Of a stretch of DNA of 64,000 nucleotides, positions 23,807 to 37,500 are shown in pieces (positions within the stretch are counted from its first letter, which is position 1; every line of letters starts with the position of its first letter). The notes beneath the pieces are model-generated. The model worked only from the letters and a program-made list of their open reading frames with translations. It was not told the DNA's origin and did not search any database. The stretch is taken from the NCBI GenBank assembly GCA_025331445.1, contig JAIWNE010000105.1:52936-116935 (forward strand), read 5' to 3'. The stretch is from Blakeslea trispora (taxonomy: Eukaryota > Mucoromycota > Mucoromycetes > Mucorales > Choanephoraceae). The position numbers were made by a program, and so were the translations under genes.

Positions 23807-26205
23807 TTACATGATGCCATTTGTGTTTCTTTGCTGTTGTTGCTGTTGTTGCTGTTGCTGTTGCTGCTGTTGTTGCTGTTGCTGTTGTTGCTGTTGGGCT
23901 GCAGCCAAAGCCATCTGAACAGCATTCCGGTTCGGGTTGGAGGCACCGTTAACAGCAGCTGCCATGTTGGCTGCAATCATGCCATTGGCCATAGCAACAG
24001 CAGCTTGTTGTGGTGTCATACGAGATCGACTTGCTTGTCGCTTCAAAGGATGCCCTGCTATACTTGAAGAAGCAGAGCGATTTCCATCTGCTAAACTTAG
24101 ACCATTTCCTACGCCAGTGTTGCTATTACCATTTGAATTGGCGGCAAGCGCATTACCACCTGTAGCCAACGATAACCGTTGAGAAGAAGCAGCTATGGCA
24201 GATGCAGTAGATGAACCTGAAGCAATACTGTTGGCTCCATTTGGATTCGCGGCAGCCGCTGCTGCTGCCGCTGCTGCTGCGGCAGCTTGATTTCTAGCGG
24301 CTTGAATATTGATCATGTTCATTGGTGTCAAGAAGGGAATGGTGACAAGACTTCGGAGTTCCATTTCGGAAAGAAGTTGGATCCTGTGCCTTAAAAAGCT
24401 AAATAATAAAAAAAAGAGAGAGTCGGGTAAATTCCATATTGTTCCTTTTTCTCATTTCTTTCTCTTTTTTTTTTCTTACCTATCTTGCATTTCATCAATT
24501 TCGATATCAGAATCTTCATCGTTTGAATCAGAGTCAAACTGATATCTTTTTATAGCTGAATCGTCTACCTGAACACCTGGCTTTGTTTTACCACCAAGGG
24601 ATGTTGGTCTTTGATAGCCTGCTCGATCTATAAAGATACGACCACCACGACCCACACGTTTTCTATAACGAATACCGTTAGAAGCAGTCTCGAAGAACTG
24701 AGAAGATAAGGGAGCAGGAAAAGGTTGGTATGAGCACTATGGTTATTTCTTTTAGTTAGATAGATTGTTCTCAAGATAAGGATTTAGACTTACATTAGTG
24801 AGATCTTCATAGGGAGCGTCCAGTTGCTTTTTGCGTGCCAAATCTGCCTCAATTGCAAGTTGTGCAGGAGACTTTTCAATACGTCCGTCATCTTTTTTGA
24901 GCCTGATTTTAATTGTAGCACTAGAAAAAAAAATCAGTTTTCTTTTCTCTTTTTCTTTTGTTTATAGAACACTTTACCCAGACCCAATCGAGGCCTTTCT
25001 TTTCTTTTTAGATGGTAACAATAGATCTTCGTCCTCTTTGATACCCAGGATTCTTTGGTATTCACGCAACTTGCATTTCTTGTCAAACGCGGTATGATCC
25101 AGTACCATGCCCTCCTTACGGATCTTTTCTCTACGCAGCACCATTTCCAAAAGGTTGCGAGCCATTTCCATTTCAGAACGTAGCTTACGAAGACGCTCTA
25201 GAGATTGTTGGTCTGTACGTCTTGTCTTTCTGACAGGCTTTGTTTCACGGCGTCGGAAACAAACATAGGGATCAACTTCATTTTTCACCAGTTCTTCGTA
25301 CTTGAGATCAGGAATGATGCTATGACCCTTACGCTCTTGTTTGCGTTTTCTCCAATGGGTAAAGATAGGCTCTATCATGACAGATGCTCTATTATGAAAA
25401 AAAGAAGATTCCGGCGCTAATTCCATGAAATTTGTATAATCAGGAATATGTTCAGGATCCTTTTTTTTTTTATCATGTTAGAAATCACAAAGAAACACTC
25501 TCCCTCCCCCTTTAAAAAAACAGTGCATAAGAGACAAACAAGAACTTACTAAGTGAATATGCGGTAATTTTTCTTTTGTGATAGATTCACATTCATACAT
25601 AATTCTCTCAAAATCATCTTCTGATAGAGTTGGATGTTCTGCATTGAATTTATTTAGAAAAGATTCATCAACCTCATCCATGAAATATGGACAACCAATT
25701 GTGTCTTCCACAGTAGAAGAGAAGCGAATCAAGGTGGAAGGCTCTTTGTACTTTTTCTTATATAATGATTCATAATCTTTTGTATCAATTCTGTTGGAAG
25801 CATCAGGAATAGGAATGTAACTTTCTATTTTGGCGCCTGTTGTTACAGCAGCTTGATGAGCAGAAATAGCTGCTTGTAAATCATGCTATTTTAAAAAAAA
25901 AAATGGGGTGTACATAAGCTAGTGAACTTTTTTTTTAAGACGAGGGGGGGGGTGGAAGCCAAGAAAAAAAATAAGGAAAACGTATGCGTGCGCATGCGTT
26001 ATGTGTATATTTTGTATTATAAGTACAAATAGCATACCTCTTCTTCTTCTTCCTTCTCAACACCTGTTTCTATTTGCGGTACAGAGCGTTGTATCTGGTT
26101 TACAGTGTCTGCAAGGTCTGGAAGTTGAGACTCTTTGTAGATGGGGAGTGGGTGTTTAGGTGAAAGCTTTTTAACTCTGAATCGAGAGACCATCTGGACA
26201 GGCAT
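23807..26205 (-). CDS. EPL1: Enhancer of polycomb-like protein Epl1 (NuA4 scaffold)
   Basis: Scaffold subunit of the NuA4/Piccolo histone acetyltransferase. It begins MPVQMVSRFRVKKLSPKHPLPIY, the EPcA start, then SQLPDLADTVNQ. The second exon has YIPIPDASNRI and KLPHIHL. Next comes the conserved DPEHIPDYTNFMELAPESSFFHNRASVMIEP block with HSIIPDLKYEELVKNEVDPYVCFRRRETKPVRKTRR. Later exons carry RVGRGGRIFIDRAGYQRP and an Ala- and Gln-rich C-terminus. Seven exons, about 640 residues. The 5' intron at 25890-26040 contains G7 and A-tracts. It is convergent with POB3, 208 bp apart. A possible start four codons downstream (MVSRF) cannot be excluded. Confidence 0.92.
23831..23896 (-). repeat. Poly-glutamine CAG/CAA tract in EPL1
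   Basis: Twenty-two consecutive Gln codons, a mixture of CAA and CAG, occur near the EPL1 C-terminus. An Ala run of 13 (GCN codons) lies further upstream at about 24252-24290. Homopeptide runs like these vary in length between strains. Confidence 0.9.
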
Positions 26206-29200
26206 ATGTTGTTGAAAAAAAAATAATAATAATTTACAAAAAAAAAAAAAAAAAAAAATTCTCTCACAGCTTTTACTCAGTACACGCACCAAAAAAAAAA
26301 AATATGAGAAAAAATGCTGCGTAGTTGAGAAAATGAAAAAAAAAAAAAAAATGTATAGCAAATAAGTAATAAATAGGAGAGGAAATAGAGAGATAAAACG
26401 CAAAGTATGTATCTCTGTGTTGACCAGTGAAAGTAAGGAATAAGAGGTAAATCAAACTATTTAAATCTACAATATATTAAGTAGGGGGGCCTAGGGAAAG
26501 AGTAAGGTAGTCTTATTTTATATATCGCATTTTTAAACCTTTGGGTTTGGTCAGGAGTGTGTCGCATTCTTAAAAACAACCTATGAAATTTAGACTAGCG
26601 CTATGATGATTTGATTTGTATGGCATGTTTAAGAGAGAGATACTGTGCATCAAAAGATGTAAAATAGCTTACTGCTTGAATCTAGATGGCCTTAAAAGTC
26701 AACTGAGAGGAAGACTATGAGAGCCTCCTCTTTTCTTCGTTAATCGTACTGTGTAGTGTATATATGTTGAGTGTAAAAAAAAACAGTGAAGCATATTGCA
26801 TAAACTTGAGTTACATTTCTCGAATTACTGATTGTATTCTAAAATATAAAATATATAACAAACTCTCTTTAGCTCCCTTTTCTTTTTCTCTTTTCTAAAA
26901 GGCTCATACTTTCATTTGATTCTAATCCTTGTTTGAGTGTGAAGCTTTTAAGATTTAATACAGAATTACATCAAAAGATATATAAAGCAGTAATGAGAAT
27001 TCTTTTAAAAATCAAAATAGAAATGTTTGAGAAACCTCTATCTCTTGAGCATATATTTTGTTACAAATGCATTATTAGCCTTCTAATTTTCTAGTTTTTT
27101 GTATCTAGAGTTCATTCACACCAAATCAGATCAATACAGGTTAAGGAGTAAATGTCCAGGACACTCTTTAATTAATGGATTAATTGTTGGCATCTATAAA
27201 ATGTTTCTGCCTCCATCCAAAACATTGTTTTTTTTTTGTATAAATACATATTGCACAATGATTTAACAATCACTCTTTGTTTACGATATCAACTTCAACG
27301 CCTTATCTGTCTACCTGTCTATGCGGCATTAATAAATCTCAAAAGTATTCTAAAGTTAGTCATCTTTTGGAGAGATGGAGGGGGGGGTTTGCTTAGCCTG
27401 CACCTCCAATAGAACTCTAGTTCTACATGTTAGGGCAGTTATTTGGTAGAAACAAATTACCAAGAAGCTTTTAGATATACGTTGGCTCATCTGTTCTTTC
27501 TCTTTACACTTGGTAAATGTATGAGAGTAAGAGAATGAAAATGATAGTTGGTAAGAGACCCAAGAAGGAAGTCAATGGACACGAATGGCAAGGCAACCAG
27601 CACATTGATTTGTTTGGCTTATTGATGTCGTATTATATGAGCTGCAGCATTGGTAACCCCAAAAACAAATCAAAACTTTCAAGCCTTAACATGCTGTAGT
27701 TATTTTTTTTAAAAAAAAAAAAAAGAGAAAGAAGTTGCAAGTATAAACATTCATTAATCTCAGTGTTCTTCAAACAGGCTTCATACGTGTTTAATGTATC
27801 AAACATATTAAACAACCACAAACAAACTATGGCAAGCAAAGCATTTTCACTTTTCTACATGTGTATTGTCTTTTTTTTCTTCTTCTTAATAGTGTAACCA
27901 TCAATGAATGGAAACATGCGCTGTTTTGAAACTTTGTTGATGTTTATTCACTTTAGAATACATGAGTGTAGCAATTACTCTTTGTAGGGTAAATGATTCT
28001 GTGAATTGAAAAGGGATTTAAAATGATGAGAGAGAGAGAGACAAAAGCTGCCAAGCTTCAATCAACTAGATTCAATCTCTGGCTTTCCTTTTGATAATTT
28101 CGCCAATTTAAATTCAGAGTTTAACATCACCAGTATTCACCATCAGATGGCATCAAGACAATAACAAATGTTTGTAAAATTACAATTTTGCCTTGAATTT
28201 TTCAATGGGCAGCTATTTCTATATTATTTAGGAATTATTCAGTTTATGGGCCCATCTCAGGAACATGAAAGCATCTCTATTGTTCTTATTTCTTCATTAA
28301 AATAAATACATGTCTTTTTTTTTTGTGGTTTTAATAGCTTATAGAGAGTAAGTACAATGCTGTTAGCTAGATATAGATGGCCTTGCTTCTTCATGGGGCT
28401 TACTTTCTTTGATCTTTCCCGATCGGGCTTCTTTTTTTTTAGATTTGTGCTCCCTTTTTGAAATTTAAAGTTAAGGTCTTACAAGAAAAGAAAAAAAAAA
28501 CGGTAGTAAGGCCGGACACCGATATGCCCCGATTTGACCATATTTGACTGATTTGCTATAATTTTGAAAAAATAAGAGTTGAATCAATTGGGAAAAAAAA
28601 AAAGCCAGAATAGCTTTCTGATTTGGATCAAGATTTACATAAAAGCACAAGACACTCCCATAAAGAAACAGTCAATTGTCGCTTTCATTTACGATATCAT
28701 TAGTACAAGTAAATCGCAAGTGAACCAATTAAGGAAATCATAAGGCGAGGAAAATAGTAACTGTAATTGAATAAAGAAAAAAGAACGCATTTGTTGGAAG
28801 TACGATAGATAGAAACCAGGGATGCAGTTTTTTATTTTATCAAGTAAATTGTCCCAATTTTTTTTTATTTACTTTGAAATATGCAAGTCAATACAGAAAA
28901 GAAGAATTCTACTTGTATGAAAAAAAAACAAAATAGACTTTTCACAATCTAACAAAAAATAGACTTTTTTTTTTTTGCAAAAAAAATACAATTTACCAAA
29001 AATGTACTTTCAGTTTGTTTGGATTTGACTTTATGCTTTTTTGACTCATTTGATTTATTCTTGCATTGAACTTGAGCTTTCTTTCAAGCTATACAAGAGA
29101 CTACCTTGCTCATCGTAATAGTGGCAATTAATTGTGTTTGTTTCATACGTCTTTTTTTTTTGTTAGATAGAGTATTTACAACAAACAAATGCTATACTTT

Positions 29201-29563
29201 TCTGACAGGAATTAAAAAAGTTGGTACTACTAAACCCAAAAGAAAAAAAAGACTATGTTTAAAACGAATACAATTTTATAGTTACTGCGCAGTGTTCTGT
29301 TCCTCAATCATATTTGTAGTACTCAAAAACCTCATTTCCTTTGGCAGAAAAAATACATTATTGTATTGTTGCTATACAGATTGTACAAGAACATAAAGTG
29401 CGATCACATAGAATGTAGAATGATTGCTTTATTTTTGTTTTTACAAGAAAAAGATAATGTAACAATACAAGTAATAAGTATGTAGGGAAATTAAGGTGAT
29501 AAAAGGAGATAATATTGCGAATTATAATAATAGTTTTTGATTATTGCTTTTCTTTTTGGGGCT
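26206..29563. other. Gene-free region of about 3.4 kb
   Basis: Contains the EPL1 promoter, with a long A-tract at about 26239-26259 and others near 26290 and 26336, then AT-rich DNA. Short open stretches (for example plus 27517-27699 and 29106-29396) show no domain, start context or splice set. No RNA gene recognised. Confidence 0.5.
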
Positions 29564-31432
29564 CTAGAATACACGACCCTTGACTGTCTTCAGGTGCTTG
29601 ACGTCAACATCTTTCCAGAACATAATTGAGATCATAATGAGTGAATAGATACAGGTGGCAGATATTAACATGAGTCTTTGAGTATCACTGTAGGCTCTAT
29701 TGATGCCATCTCTTTCTGGACTTCCAATAGGATAAGATGATTGTACATTGATTGAACCATAGATTGCTTGCAAGTCGCCCAAGGCGCTTTCAGGAAGATT
29801 TTGAGCTAGTTTTTGAGGGAAAACACCGGTCCAGATAGCGCCAGCAATGGTAGAGCCAATAGCACCAGAAACACTGACAACCATGTTTTCCATAGCAAGA
29901 ACAGCAGGTACATATTGATGGGAAGCGACAGCCATGACAGTCATTTGTTCACAGATGACCAATGTACCACCACCAAGAGCAATGAATATTTGACACATTA
30001 CAATGAAGCCAATGTTGACGTCTGGTTGACGGAAATGGATCATCAAGCCAACACCCAGGATAGTGACAGGAGCACCAAAATAGAGTGCAATCCATTTCAA
30101 TCTACCATTGTAACGAATCAAGACACCCATAACGATAGCCCAGAAAGTAGAACCAATGGTATAGATGTTGGTGATATAGGTAGCTTGGGATATGGTGAGG
30201 TTGTAAACAACAATCAAGTATGAATAAAAGAAACTGTCCCAGAGATACCATCCAAGATAAATGCTGACAACCATGGTATAGGTAAAGAATACAGTACGGT
30301 CCATCAATAAGCTCCATGGAATAAATGTCTTGGAAGAGCCGTACTTTTCCCAGAATCCAAAGGCAATTATCAATAAGCCACCGATAACTAAGAATGAGAT
30401 GATCAAGGGAGACCTCCATTCCAAAGGTTGTTTGGCATACAGATTAAATGAAAGCAAGAACAGGGCAAGACCAGCAACAATCAAGAATAAACCAATGATA
30501 TCGAACTCGCGCATATAGTAAACAAAAGACTCCTTCCATGTTCTGTTATGATCAACCTTGGGCACAAGACCAGCTTTATATGCCTTCAATTGGTTATAGT
30601 AGAATAAGCCAAACAGAGGAGAACAGACGATGGGAATGACAATGGCCCAAACACCGAAGCCCCATCTGAAACCAATAGTATCGATGATGCTTTGAGCAGC
30701 AGGTCCAAAAGCCCATACAGTAACAAGCCATGGAGAAGCGGAGAAGGCAATCATGAAAGCTCTGTTTCTAAGTGAAGTGGTATCGGCAATGAAGATAGTC
30801 ATACTGAAATTAAGTGTGGAAGAACCGACTTGATAGAAAACTTGAGCAGCACAATAGGTTTCGACATTTTGACATGCTGCCATCATGACTAGACCAAGGG
30901 TGATAGAGCAAACCATAAGTGCAAAACCTTGAGGACGACCCCATACATTCAGAAGTTTAGCATAAGGTAAGATAATAAGACCAGAAATCAAACTAGCCAT
31001 AATTTGGGTTGTAGCAGTTAAAGAGTGTTGCTGAAACGAACTTGTGACATAGGGTGTTAATGTACTGTTGATACCAGAAGAAAATGCTAAAACAAAAGCA
31101 ATGATCCAAATGCTTTTTTGTAAAAAAAAAAAAAAAGTTAGTTTACTGCTTTCTCCTGTAACAAAAAGTATAGAAACTTACAAAACATAAGCGAGAATCA
31201 AATGAGTTTTGGACCAAACTTGAGTCATTGCTTGAGCACTCTGTACACCATATTGAAATTCGGAACTGTCAACTCCGCTTGACTTATCAGATTGACTATG
31301 AGTTTCAAGACCATCTTCAAGAGACAATTTAGACTTGGTATGTGTAGCATCCGCCATGCCATTCTGCGTGTCCAATTCCTCTTTAGCATCTGGTGCTGGA
31401 GCCGGTAGAATAGAAGGCAATCTAAATTTCAT
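29564..31432 (-). CDS. MFS siderophore-iron transporter (Sit1/Arn-like)
   Basis: Two exons, with the intron at about 31100-31184 (joining HLILAYV to FIWIIAFVLAFSSGINSTL), give about 600 residues. The soluble N-terminus is Ser/Asp-rich. About 13-14 membrane helices follow, including the family's AFSSGINSTLTPYVTSSF, RRAFM-like LRNRAFMIAFSASPWLVTVW, WRWGFG-like GFRWGFGVWAI, and VMAVASHQYVPAVLAMENM in the second half. This arrangement fits the fungal ferric-siderophore/H+ symporter group (Sit1, Arn, MirB, Str), which brings iron-loaded siderophores into the cell. Mucorales use such transporters for rhizoferrin or xenosiderophores (general knowledge). Substrate is not shown by sequence. GATAA motifs upstream may be iron-GATA factor sites. 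Confidence 0.87.
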
Positions 31433-31549
31433 TCTTTTTTATTTTTATTTTGAAGGATTTAGAAATTGACAAAAAAAAGAAAAGAAAAGAAAGAAAGGGA
31501 TAAAAAGATCTGATTAATATAGGTTACAACAATTTGTGTGTAACTCATA

Positions 31550-31602
31550 TGATTATCATCAGATAAAAAAAAATATAAAGATTTTTTAAGAGTCTTATCA
31601 GA
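31550..31602. promoter_or_regulatory. Clustered GATA motifs upstream of the siderophore transporter
   Basis: Within about 170 bp of the start codon are a TGATAAG on the minus strand (about 31594-31601), a GATTATC/GATAATC near 31550-31556 and an AGATAA near 31561. Iron-responsive GATA repressors of fungi bind HGATAR. Such motifs are frequent by chance in AT-rich DNA, so the call is tentative. Confidence 0.35.
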
Positions 31603-34541
31603 TTGTGATGAGGATCTCTTTTTTGTCCTTTTTTTACTCAAATTGATTGGTTAGGTAAAGTGAGCGAAACTTTAGGTGTAACAACAAAGATCTCTTTTTT
31701 GTAAGAACATAACTATCGGAACTTTGTGTGATACATCAATATTACTACTTGCACAATTTGTTTTTTTTTTTTTTTACCCAAGCATAGACAGGGTTTAGCA
31801 GGTAACTCCCCGCGAATATTGTGCTTCCAAATTCCCTTTATCGGTAAAAATGTAACGGAAAGAGTAGACATTCTTGTCGAGATTCAAGACCAGATTGTGT
31901 TGGTCTACAATAAATATCCCACTAACCCAACATGATTTGTAGGAGTTTGATGTGACAACCATGAACTGTGTTGCCAAAAGAAAAAAGTTTTGCAAGTTGC
32001 TATCGACTTCTTCTCACTAAAACAAATGTTGATGTCGATAGAAGCATCTTCACAATGTCGACACTTAACGCATTATCTGTTTAATGATGAAGATGAAAAG
32101 TCAAGGGACTTGAGTTGATCAGTCATCAACAATATAAAAAGCTTAAACATGTTATCATCTACCTGGGCTCTTTTTCGAATGGAGCATCTGCGAATAGAGT
32201 ATGTAGAATTAAGCAACATAATTTTAAGCTTTGCCTTAGATGCCGCCCATTAAATTGTGTTTTTACAGCTTATTGTAATTTACACATTTAAAGAAACAGA
32301 TGTAGCAGTAGCTTCGAAGAAGTTCGGAAGAGGGCTGGGTCCCTTTTCTTTTTTTTATCTAGCTCAAACTAAACCTCGATTCGAATTCGTGGAAGTCTAT
32401 AGTGTCTGACTATATTTGGCGTACCTTCCAATAGTTTAGAGGCGTATGTTTACAAATGGTTAATCTAGATACACTAGACATAGGATCGAATGCGACTATT
32501 TTAAGACATCCATAAAAACACCACAAATCACATGTAAGCCGAATCCTTCTTTGTCTACTCTTAAAATTGCGACGAGTGTTATTATTTGTCAAAGACGCAC
32601 ATTTGGGACTCGAATTCAAAGTAGTTTAGTAAGTTCAGTGCAAATTGTTGACTTGGATTTTAAATTCAAGGATTTATCTAATCTAGAAAGTGCAATTACC
32701 CCACATTTCAACTAAAAAAAAATCTTCTTTTTGTTGCAGTATATTGGATCTTGAACATGGAGGGGCTACTGGGGTACGCATTGAATCAATAAAAACGAAT
32801 TGATAAGATGTAGTTTAAGGCTCAATAGATGAACTTGCAAGATAAGTGTCTATGAGAGAGACTTTCCATTTACAGGCATTACAAGACGTGACCAAATAGA
32901 CACAGTAACACTGTTTTGTTCAATTTCAATCGATCAATCAGTACTATACTCTTTTGAAGAAATCAAACTGAGTGCTTGTTACACTCCTTTATGAGAGATG
33001 GTTACCAAAAATATATGCATTATTATCATTGAAACTCTTGTGTTGTGCAACATCCTTAATATCGATGCTACAATGACATTTTGATCTCCAGTCAAGTCTG
33101 ATAGCCTAGTAATCTACAGAAAGTTTTCTTTGCTCTGACAGCTACAATTATTAAGCAAGTGAAGCATTATACGTTTTGTTTGAAAGATGCCCTATATATC
33201 AGATAGTTAGAAACTTTGAGGCTATAGCTGATAGGAACTCAAACACTTCTTAATGCAAATTTTCAAGAAAACAAGCAAAAGAGTGATTTTAAGGCTGTAG
33301 ATCACATAAATACACATAAACAATGGGAACAAAAATATTTTTAAATAAGATTTTCAAAGCTCTAAATTTTCAACTCGCTTTACCTTACTAGCTGGAAAGA
33401 CCAGCCTTCTACAAAACTTAGGCAATGTAGTGCTCGCATCGTGTCTTCATTCTAACAATAGCTTTGTTTATCAGCGTCCAACAGAAAAGTCACTATTCTC
33501 TAAACTAAAATGAGTACTATAGATAGAAAACTCTTGTCGTATACTGGAAGAGAGATTTAACTCGACGCGATAAATATCTTGGTAGCATGTGTTATGGTAA
33601 TGAGAGCTGCCCTTTTTTTTAACAAAGATATGAGACCTTTTCATGCTTTATAGAAAATAAAAATGCGGATATGTTTGTAATATAAAGAAGTATTGAAGCA
33701 CAAAATGCATCGAGTTTGCCTCACCTAAAATGAAAATGATCATTAGATTGGCTGTGCTGTCAAGTATGAAGGAAGAAATACTTGCGATAAGCACAAGCGT
33801 CTTCATCTTTCTAGAGAGGCAGACAAATTCTTACGAAAAGCGGCTTAGAACGATCAACCCTTTGCTCCAAAGAGCTTTAGCATTTGTGTTGGATCTCTTC
33901 CCGAGCAATTTACCAACATGGTCAAAGAAATTGACCTTGCTTTAGGCAATCATGATAGCACCAAATCACAGCTAGATGTACTAGAGCTTTGACTTTTTGA
34001 ATGATTTGAAAATGACAAATAAAAAATTGAAGGTTATATCATCTATACTCAGACTGTCTCAACTTCTTTGAGTCTTGCCGCAGTAGAAATGAAGCTTCTT
34101 TGAGTCTACATATCTCATCATCCTTATAGCTTGATGGAATTATTTCTATCCTTAGCTTTCTTCTCTGTTTGGCTATTTTATTGCTTGCCACTGTCTCCGA
34201 AGAGAATAGTTTTTTTGGAACAGCTTGCGTCTTGCTCAGCTTCTGCCTTATTTTCTGTGCCTAATATAAATAAATAAATGAAGTGCAAGCGAGCTTATGC
34301 ATTGACATATAACAATTAGTCCAGCCTTCAAAGTCATGTATAACTTCGCTCCATATACTTCTTTCTAAAAACAATATACTTGTGCTTTTAGGCAAGATTA
34401 TGCTACACTTTTATGCTTGAAGAAAATTCAATGAACGCACTTCGAAAAAAAAAAAAAAAAAAAAAGTTCAGAAATGTATTGAAGTTTCTGGATCTTTTTT
34501 TTTTTTTAACAAAGGCAGGATACAGAAAAAAGGAAGACAGA
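31603..34541. other. Gene-free region of about 3 kb
   Basis: No coding stretch with recognisable domains. Open pieces at plus 33730-33945 and minus 32410-32619 are isolated. Near 34450 and 34499 are A20 and T11-type runs just before the TMEM94-like gene. A TTTTTTTAACAAAGGCAG sequence at about 34501-34518 could be a splice acceptor for an untranslated leader exon of that gene. Confidence 0.45.
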
Positions 34542-37500
34542 ATGGATAACATTCATCCAGATATATCTGCCTCTTCTAGCCATTCTTTAAACTCTGCTAC
34601 CTCTGAGACGCCTCTTAACACACTTCCTGAGCCAGTAAAAGACGAGGATGGTACAACATATTTTCTCCTAGGCGTAAGCAATCAACAAAGTGATTCCAAG
34701 GAAAAAGAAAAGTCATCGAAATCAAAGCGACATAAGCATAAGCGAAAAACATACAACAACAGAGCAAGCGACGAAGAAGAAAGTGATGGTGGGAGCGTAT
34801 CAAGCCATTCGTCCAGCAGTAGTACTAGTAGCACAGACTCCTCTAGCTCAAGTGTATCAGCACAGGTTGTCATCGATCATGGCAGTTCAATGCCACGTCG
34901 TCTCGAGAAAAACGGTGCTGCTCATTTACTTCGATCAGGCGATGATGAATCAGAAAGCGACTATGCGTTTTGTTATACACCAGTAAGACATGAGTCAGAT
35001 GTAGAGTCGATTTCCATTTCCAGACAGCAGCAACCCCATAGAAGACTGTTTGCGTTGCGCTCTGATCAAGGCTCCTCATCTCTCGTAGTACCACACTCTC
35101 ATAGTCTTGCAGAATCAGATTTGTCTGGAGCCGAAAATGACGCCGACGAAGAAGAAGATGGAGAGGAAAGGAGAGGAAAGGATGAAGGCGACAGTACATT
35201 ATATTTAAACGATTCGAATGTTGGTATTCGTGAAGATGTCGCACAATCTAGAATGAGTCGTCAGAACACAGCCAAAAAGCGCAAACATCATAGAAGACAC
35301 CATCATCGCCATCACGGGAGAACAATGCGAGATGGAAAGAAGGATGAAATTGCTAATAATAAAGCTATGGTAACTGTGTATACAGAAGAAGATGACGATT
35401 TGGTAGACGAAATGCCGAGAGGTGACCGCGAGCGTATGTTGAGACACAATGAAAGAAGTTTTCGAGGATACAGAAGAAGATCCGTTCCTCGTCGATTACA
35501 CAAACATACACAAAGAGTATTACAAGCAAACCTCCAATCGCACTCTTGGAGTAGAAGGGAAAGCTTACAGTCAAACCGACATCCAGGATTGTCAAGTGAA
35601 GAGGCACTAGGAAAGCTTCTTACTTTAGCTAACCAGATTATCGATGAAGAAAGATCTCGGGCAGATGGAAACATTCACATCCGAAATGTCCTTTTTGAAC
35701 CTGCTATTCTTTTATCGTTTGTGGGAGGTCTGTGCTTGCTATGCTTTTACATAGCAGGCTATTTTAAGACTGAACCATATCAATATCGAGTCACCGGACT
35801 GCTGGTTGAAGCTGTTTTACTGCTAATAATCTCAGCATGGAATGTGCATGTCTTTTATCGAGAACAAGTGCTTACTTATCGTGAGATGACAGACCGAGCG
35901 TCGACTATTATTGGAGCATTAGAAAAGAGTGGCATGAACATGGTACAGGACACAAAGATCCCATTTATACCTTCAATGTCTGTTGCAAAAGTGGTTCGTG
36001 ACGGCGTTGTGCGAATCTTTCCAGTAAATTTACTAATCGAGGGCGACATTGTTGAGATGCTATATGGCGATACTGCTCCTGGACGGATGAAATACATTCA
36101 CAAGACTTCGCCAACTGAGGATCAGCACAATTCCATAAACAAGAACCAAGAAAGTAGCGATAGTAGTTCATCTAAAGCAGAACCTCCACTGAGCACAAAG
36201 GAATACTATATAGCCAAGGATCAGGCATTCAAACCTTCGTTTTTTGGTATTCCACCACCATCAGGGCTCATGGAAGAATACATGCGCTCGCGTGGTCGTC
36301 ATCAGTTCATTTTGCTTGAATCTCCTCTCGAAAAGAATTTGAGACGAGCATTAAGCCAGAAGCGGCCAAATACAGTCATCCAAAATGAAGCACTTGTCAT
36401 CAGAAATATATTTTATCGCTACATAATTTGGATAATAATAGGTGCTGCACTCATTATCAATCTCTTACGCTTTGGCCTTCATAGCGTGATCATCCATCAT
36501 TTTCCAACAGATCAAATAATTGAAGAAGTATTTACTATGTCAGTTTATGCGATGATACCTCTACTGCCTCTAAGTATACCATCCATGTGGATCATCGCTC
36601 GTAGCCTTGGTAATGCTCAATTGCTTATCTTGTTTGAAGCTCTACAGATTTCGAAAACAGAATACGAAGATGATGACGAAGTGGATGAATTTGATGCGGA
36701 GGCGCCCCCGCCAACTAAAGATTTAGAACTGAGTCCAAGTAATATTCCACAAACCGTTGTAACTCTCTATAGTCTAACGAAACACATTTCTTTATCTGTA
36801 CTTCTCTAGATGCTGTCTGGGACAGATTCTTGTCTTTGTTGACAAAATGGGACAGGTTATCTTTGACTAGATCTACAAATTTACTAGAATCACTAGGTAG
36901 TACAACTGTCATTTGTTGTTTGGACAGAGAAGGCACCATAGCAAATGTAAGAAGAAGCTAGACCCAAAAGATCTTACCTAATGCTTTCATAGCCTTTTCC
37001 AACTGTAGAGCAACTTATGTTTCCTAACAATGAAGGAGATGTTACTTATCTTGATGTCGAGGAAGATTCAGATCAAGAGACAGGGCTTAAATTTGAAGAT
37101 CAAGACTGGGAGCACTATTTACCGTAAGTTCTAGAAAACCTAAAGACATAATTTTAGCTGAGCATGCATGCTTATATGATTTTCATAAACTGTAGTTGCT
37201 TGAAGCCTTTAGGTCTGAATTTTATGCTTAATACGAACTGTGGAGTAATCCAAAGCCGCAAAAGATCTGAATATCACAGAAGACGCTCAAAATTACATGT
37301 TTATGGTAAAACTGCCCCTGCAAGACAGTGTGAGTTATAGATGCACATTCGGTTATTTTACGGCTTGACTGACTAATAGAGATTTTAGCATGTTTATGTA
37401 GATTAGGAAAATGTATTGGTTTTAGAGAAGAAGCTCTACAATCGTTTGCTCTAAGAGCTGAAATCTATACATTCGCACCCTACCACGAAATTCTCAACAC

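Noticed and set aside
23774..24067. Leu-rich plus-strand frame
   Set aside because: The Leu run is the complement of the EPL1 polyglutamine tract.
29813..30223. 136-codon plus-strand frame inside the siderophore transporter
   Set aside because: It is exactly antisense to a well-supported membrane-protein exon and has no domain.
33730..33945. 71-codon plus frame
   Set aside because: Isolated, without splice partners or recognisable family.
34413..34541. N-terminal extension of the TMEM94-like protein
   Set aside because: It translates an A20 run into poly-Lys, and the stretch ends in a T-rich possible splice acceptor, so it is probably leader DNA.
34682..35674. Several antisense frames of 60-124 codons across the TMEM94-like first exon
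   Set aside because: They are shadows of the low-complexity Ser/Asp/His-rich coding strand.
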